In this document: piece after piece, positions 59,270-64,000 of the stretch
How the letters are laid out: each line of letters opens with the position of its first letter
Numbering within the stretch: the stretch's first letter is position 1
Source of the DNA: Corallococcus silvisoli
GTDB lineage: Bacteria > Myxococcota > Myxococcia > Myxococcales > Myxococcaceae
DNA: 64,000 bases
Assembly (NCBI RefSeq): GCF_009909145.1
Contig: NZ_JAAAPJ010000007.1
Coordinates: 1-64,000 of the forward strand
Reading direction: 5' to 3'
Notes under the pieces: generated by a model
The model's database searches: none
Told to the model about the DNA's origin: nothing
The model's input: only the letters and a program-made list of their open reading frames with translations
Program-made: the position numbers and the translations under genes

Positions 59270-60130
59270 TTACTCGGAATGCGTGCGCAAAAGCCGGCTC
59301 AGGCTCACGTCCAACTGACTGGAGATGAGCCGCAGCACGCTGTCCAGCTGTGAGCGCGTCAGCCGCAGCCGCTCCGTCAGCCGCTGCCGCGTGCCCTCCA
59401 GCAGCTCCTCCTGCGCGCCCACCACCCACCGCGCCGCCGTGGAGCGGTGCACGCCGTAGAGCGCGCCCAGCTGGTCGATGCCCAGCCCGTCCAGGTACTT
59501 CAGCCGCAGGAAGTTGCGCTGCCGCGCGGACAGGGCCGCCAGCGCCGCCTGGAAGGACGCGGTGAACTCCGCGCGGTACGTCTGCTTGAGGTACGCCAGC
59601 TCCGGGTCATCCCCCGGCGCCACCAGCATGGACAGGTCGCCGTCCTCCGACTGGGCCTGCCCCGAGCGCTGCCGCTGCCAGTCCAGCGCCAGCCACAGCG
59701 CCGCCGCGCGCACCCAGCCCGCCAGCGGACCCGTGCCCGGGTACGCCGCCAGCCGCGCCGGGGCCTCCGCGCTGCCCACCAGCATCCGCTGCCGCAGCGC
59801 CTGACGGACCTCGTCCAGCCCGGCCGGCGGCAGCTTCAGGCGCGCCACCGCCGCGTCCACCTCCGGCATCAGCCGCTGCTCGAACGTCGCCAGCGCCGCG
59901 GGCAGCCCGTCCGCCGCCGCGCGCGCCAGGTAGACGTCCGTCATGTGCAGCCGCCCCCACGTCTCCTCGTTGCCGTCCGCGGGCACCAGCCGCGCCAGGT
60001 GCGCCGCGAAGCGCGGGCCCTCCAGCGCCACGCCGGGCCACGATTGACGCGCTGTCTCCAGGGCCGTGGCCAGCCGCTCCTGGAGGATGGAGAGGGCGCC
60101 TGCCGGCTCCGCTCCTCCTCGGGCGGTCAT
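59270..60130 (-). CDS. Sigma-70-like DNA-binding regulator
   Basis: A protein of about 286 residues. The C-terminal part holds a sigma region-4-like helix-turn-helix (LSARQRNFLRLKYLDGLGIDQLGALYGVHRSTAARWV), and the N-terminal two-thirds is helical (WVRAAALWLALDWQRQRSG) as in the myxobacterial sigma-70-like proteins of this size. The longer frame upstream (to a GTG at 60217) contains the rare codon CTA twice, so I prefer the ATG at 60130 despite no strong ribosome site. Whether it binds core polymerase is uncertain. Confidence 0.7.
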   Translation of the reverse strand: MTARGGAEPAGALSILQERLATALETARQSWPGVALEGPRFAAHLARLVPADGNEETWGRLHMTDVYLARAAADGLPAALATFEQRLMPEVDAAVARLKLPPAGLDEVRQALRQRMLVGSAEAPARLAAYPGTGPLAGWVRAAALWLALDWQRQRSGQAQSEDGDLSMLVAPGDDPELAYLKQTYRAEFTASFQAALAALSARQRNFLRLKYLDGLGIDQLGALYGVHRSTAARWVVGAQEELLEGTRQRLTERLRLTRSQLDSVLRLISSQLDVSLSRLLRTHSE

Positions 60131-60405
60131 GAAGGCCTGGGCTAGGGGCAGATCCGGGGCGGCCACGAGGAAGGACACTAGCACCGGCCCCTGTCGCGCC
60201 GCCGTGTCACCCTTCACGTCGCGGCCGTGCTCCCACCTGTCAGGTGTCCCCCGGGATACGCTCCGGCCCGCGCGTGTCCACCCGCGCACGCCCCCCTGGC
60301 CGTGCGGGGCGCCCGGCCTCCACCTCGTCCGCCCGAGCGGCGAACGGCCCACTGTGGCTCTCCAGCCACGGCCGCCCATGGCCCACGCTTTGCTGGTAGA
60401 GGCGG

Positions 60406-61641
60406 ATGGACGCAGGAAGGCGCGGAGGTGTGAACGTGGAGCAAGTCGGTGGCGGGCCTGGGGACGCGGTGCACTCCTCGTGGTTGGAGGTGAGCGCGTC
60501 CCACCTCCAGCACAACGTGGCGGCGTTCCGCGCGCTGGAGTCATCCGGCCCGGTGCCCCGGGCGCTGGGCGTGGTGCTCAAGGGCAACGCCTATGGCCAC
60601 GGGCTCGCGCAGGTGCTGCCCCTGGTGCACGCGGGCGTGGACGTCCTCTACTTCATCGCGCCCCAGGACGCGCTCCAGGTGCGCGCGCACGAGGCGGCCC
60701 ATGGGCTGCCGGCGCGGCAGGTGCTGGTGCTGGGCGCCGTGTCGCCGGAGGAGGCCGTCGTGCTGGCGCGCGAGGGCATCGACGTGGTGGTGGCGGACCG
60801 CTCCTGGGCGGACGCGGTGCCGGGCCTTCGCGCCGCGAGGCTCCCGCGCCCCCTGCGCGTGCACGTGCACGTGGACACGGGCCTGGGCCGCGAGGGCTTC
60901 ACGTTGGATCAGCTGCCCAGGGAGACGGCGTTCCTCGCGGACGCGCCGGACGTGTTCGAGCCGGTGGGCGTGCTCAGCCACTTCGCCAACACGGAGGACG
61001 TGACGGAGCAGGGGTACGCGCTCGCGCAGCTGGACGCGTTCGAGACGGCGCTCAAGCACCTGGACGCGCAGCTGAAGCCCGCGAAGCCGCTGCAGCGCCA
61101 CATCTCCGCGAGCGCCGCGGCGCTGGTGCTGCCCCGGGCGCGCTACGAGGCGGCGCGGGTGGGCATCTCGCTGTATGGCCTGTGGCCCTCTCCGGAGACG
61201 CGGCTGTCCGCGCGGCTGGTGCTGGGCGAGCTGCCGGTGCTCAAGCCGGTGCTGTCATGGCGGTGCCGGAGCCAGGTGGTGAAGTGGCTGCCCGCGGGGA
61301 GCTACGTGGGCTACGGCTGCACGTACCGCTGCCCGGAGCCCACGCGCCTCGCGGTGCTGCCGGTGGGCTACTACGACGGCTATCCGCGGCTCGCGTCCGG
61401 CAAGGCGCACGTGCTGGTGAACGGGCGGCGGTGCGCGGTGCTGGGCCGCGTGATGATGAACCACCTGATGGTGGACGTGACGCGCGCCGCGTCCGACGAG
61501 CGCCCGGTGACGGCCACGCTCCTGGGCCGCGACGGCGAGGAGTCCGTGTCCGCCGAGTCCCTGGCCGGCTGGGCCCAGACCCTCCACTACGAGCTGCTCA
61601 CCCGCCTGGGCGCGCACCTGCGCCGCGTGGTGGTGGAGTAG
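60406..61641 (+). CDS. alr: Alanine racemase
   Basis: A 411-residue PLP-dependent racemase that interconverts L- and D-alanine for peptidoglycan. The PLP lysine lies in VVLKGNAYGHG near residue 60, the second base Tyr in YVGYGCTYRC near 300, and SHFANTED, RVGISLYG and VMMNHLMVDVT are family blocks. It starts at an ATG with AGAGGCGG upstream; a GTG 24 bases later is possible. Its end overlaps the convergent acyltransferase by 44 bases. Placement between a phosphoesterase/regulator and an envelope acyltransferase fits a cell-envelope neighbourhood. Confidence 0.9.
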   Translation: MDAGRRGGVNVEQVGGGPGDAVHSSWLEVSASHLQHNVAAFRALESSGPVPRALGVVLKGNAYGHGLAQVLPLVHAGVDVLYFIAPQDALQVRAHEAAHGLPARQVLVLGAVSPEEAVVLAREGIDVVVADRSWADAVPGLRAARLPRPLRVHVHVDTGLGREGFTLDQLPRETAFLADAPDVFEPVGVLSHFANTEDVTEQGYALAQLDAFETALKHLDAQLKPAKPLQRHISASAAALVLPRARYEAARVGISLYGLWPSPETRLSARLVLGELPVLKPVLSWRCRSQVVKWLPAGSYVGYGCTYRCPEPTRLAVLPVGYYDGYPRLASGKAHVLVNGRRCAVLGRVMMNHLMVDVTRAASDERPVTATLLGRDGEESVSAESLAGWAQTLHYELLTRLGAHLRRVVVE

Positions 61642-62677
61642 CGCGCTCCTTCGGCGCCGGGCCCTCGGTGAGGCCGGGCGCCGGAGGCTGCACCTTCCAG
61701 CGGCGGTGCAGCCACAGCCACTGCTCCGGGTGCCGGCGGATGGCGCGCTCGAGCGCCGCCGTCACGCGCGCGGTGTGCTCGGTGATGGGGTCCGCGCACT
61801 CGCCGGGCGCGGGGGGGAGGATGGGGCCCTCCATCTCCAGCTTGAAGCGGGCGCCCGGGCCGGGCGGACGCACGCCCATCACCACGAACACCGGCACGCC
61901 CGTGCGCTCGGCGGCCACCGCCATCGCGGGCGTCGTGGAGGCGGGCCTGCCGAAGAAGGGCACGAACACCGCGGACTTCGCCGGCAGCGCCTGGTCCAGC
62001 AGCATGTACGCGGACTCGCCCCGGTTCACCGCGTCGGTGATCTCCTGGATGGCGCCCTTCGGGTAGATGAGCCCCGCGCCCGCGCCCAGCCGGTTCACCG
62101 CGATGCGCGTGTTCAGCGCGCCCTTCAGCGGACGCACCAGCGCGTTGAGCGGCACGCCCCAGCGGATCAGCATCTGGCCCACCAGCTCCCAGTTGCCGAA
62201 GTGCGCCGTCACCAGCAGCGCGCCCTTGCCCGTGGCCACGTGCGCCTTGAGCGCGGCCCACGCCTCCTCGCCTTCGATGCCCTGCTGGTCCCAGTCCGGC
62301 GTCATCCGGTCTCCGGACGGAAGGGACTCCACCACCACGCGCGCCATGGTGATGTACGCGCCGCGCGCGATGTCGCGGCGCTCCTGCTCGCTCTTCTCCG
62401 GCAGCGCGTGCGCCAGGTTGTCCAGCGCCACCCGGCGGCGGATGCCCAGCGTGTACGCCAGGTTGCCCACGAAGCGCGCCAGCGCGTCCCGCGCGCGGGG
62501 CGACATCGCCGTGAGCAGCGCCCAGACGCCGCGCGTCAGGAATGACACGAGGGGACCTGGCGGCGAACCGATGATGCGGCGCAGGTGCTCTGGCGGCTTC
62601 CTTCCCTCGGGAGGGGTGTTGGTTTGCGGTGGGGACGGATGCGAGGAGAGGGGGGCGGACACGGCGGCGCACTCCAT
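61598..62677 (-). CDS. LpxL/HtrB-type lipid acyltransferase
   Basis: A 359-residue membrane-associated acyltransferase. LVSFLTRGVWALLTAM is a hydrophobic N-terminal helix; GALLVTAHFGNWELVGQML contains the HxxxxE/HFGNWE catalytic motif, and YMLLDQALPAKSAVFVPFFGRPA and PEQWLWLHRRWK match LpxL-type secondary acyltransferases. It may add a fatty acid to lipid A or a related glycolipid. The ATG at 62677 was chosen over a GTG three codons upstream. It overlaps the alanine racemase 3' end. Confidence 0.88.
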   Translation of the reverse strand: MECAAVSAPLSSHPSPPQTNTPPEGRKPPEHLRRIIGSPPGPLVSFLTRGVWALLTAMSPRARDALARFVGNLAYTLGIRRRVALDNLAHALPEKSEQERRDIARGAYITMARVVVESLPSGDRMTPDWDQQGIEGEEAWAALKAHVATGKGALLVTAHFGNWELVGQMLIRWGVPLNALVRPLKGALNTRIAVNRLGAGAGLIYPKGAIQEITDAVNRGESAYMLLDQALPAKSAVFVPFFGRPASTTPAMAVAAERTGVPVFVVMGVRPPGPGARFKLEMEGPILPPAPGECADPITEHTARVTAALERAIRRHPEQWLWLHRRWKVQPPAPGLTEGPAPKERATPPPRGAGARPGG

Positions 62678-62760
62678 CGCGAACACGACCTGACAGCAAG
62701 GCCACGCATCGCATGCGGGTCGCTACCTTGCCCGGCTGCTCTGGTCCACACTGCGCGGCC

Positions 62761-64000
<1,240 letters not shown>

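Overview
The window is a GC-rich, gene-dense stretch of bacterial chromosome that looks myxobacterial (Myxococcaceae, Corallococcus/Myxococcus-like). The signs are strong third-position GC bias, many lipoproteins with Asp-Ala-Gly or Ser-Gly-Asp-Gly linkers, lamin-tail domains on secreted proteins, a SitA-type lipoprotein toxin next to its likely immunity gene, and many small myxobacterial hypothetical genes. This assignment rests on gene content only; no rRNA, tRNA, CRISPR array or prophage was seen.

Layout. 1-2176: a frameshifted and truncated IS3-type transposase remnant abutting an atypical serine beta-lactamase-like hydrolase that looks transferred. 2274-4119: an atypical SDR and an MmyB-type regulator. 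4416-14401: secreted proteins, including two lamin-tail lipoproteins, a large Ig-like/EEP-phosphatase/lamin-tail lipoprotein, an M64 metallopeptidase and a PEGA-domain protein. 14708-16800: an SDR and a diacylglycerol-kinase-like lipid kinase.

16835-22337: an NrtR-like Nudix/winged-helix regulator followed by a four-gene operon (PP2C phosphatase, protein-kinase-like protein with zinc ribbon, nicotinamidase-fold cysteine hydrolase, von Willebrand A protein). The kinase/PP2C/VWA set resembles the TerY-P triad of tellurite-type stress systems. Here it carries a nicotinamidase-like gene and sits behind NrtR-like GTGT-N7-ACAC palindromes found both before the regulator and on the operon promoter. 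It is one of the two best candidates for an undescribed system.

22398-24069: an alpha/beta hydrolase and the fused scar of a decayed toxin-immunity pair. 24062-32561 (minus strand): an eight-gene, mostly overlapping operon coding for inositol-3-phosphate synthase, an HD-like protein, a Gfo/Idh/MocA dehydrogenase, a zinc-ribbon metallo-beta-lactamase-fold protein, a YcaO protein, a sugar-isomerase-type TIM barrel, a GT4 glycosyltransferase and a PIG-L/LmbE deacetylase. The first and last steps echo mycothiol (MshA/MshB) and bacillithiol (BshA/BshB) synthesis, while YcaO and the dehydrogenase suggest an inositol-derived, nitrogen-modified product. It is the second strong candidate.

32763-36642: a MATE exporter and two further GT4 enzymes. 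36692-38342: the SitA-like toxin and immunity pair. 38387-48466: a DUF3298-like exported protein, a pirin with a Tat-type leader, a tandem pair of paralogous membrane proteins, lipoproteins, a MurG-like glycosyltransferase, a histidine kinase, a stand-alone receiver and an XRE regulator. 48709-56706: a coupled SGNH lipoprotein and serine hydrolase, a zinc-ribbon/Yip1 membrane protein and two propeller-like lipoproteins. 56928-58508: a small operon of proteins sharing an FSGR...W motif plus a Tat-leader peptide. 58528 to the end: a diadenosine-tetraphosphatase-like phosphoesterase, a sigma-70-like regulator, alanine racemase, an LpxL-type acyltransferase and the start of an M1 aminopeptidase.
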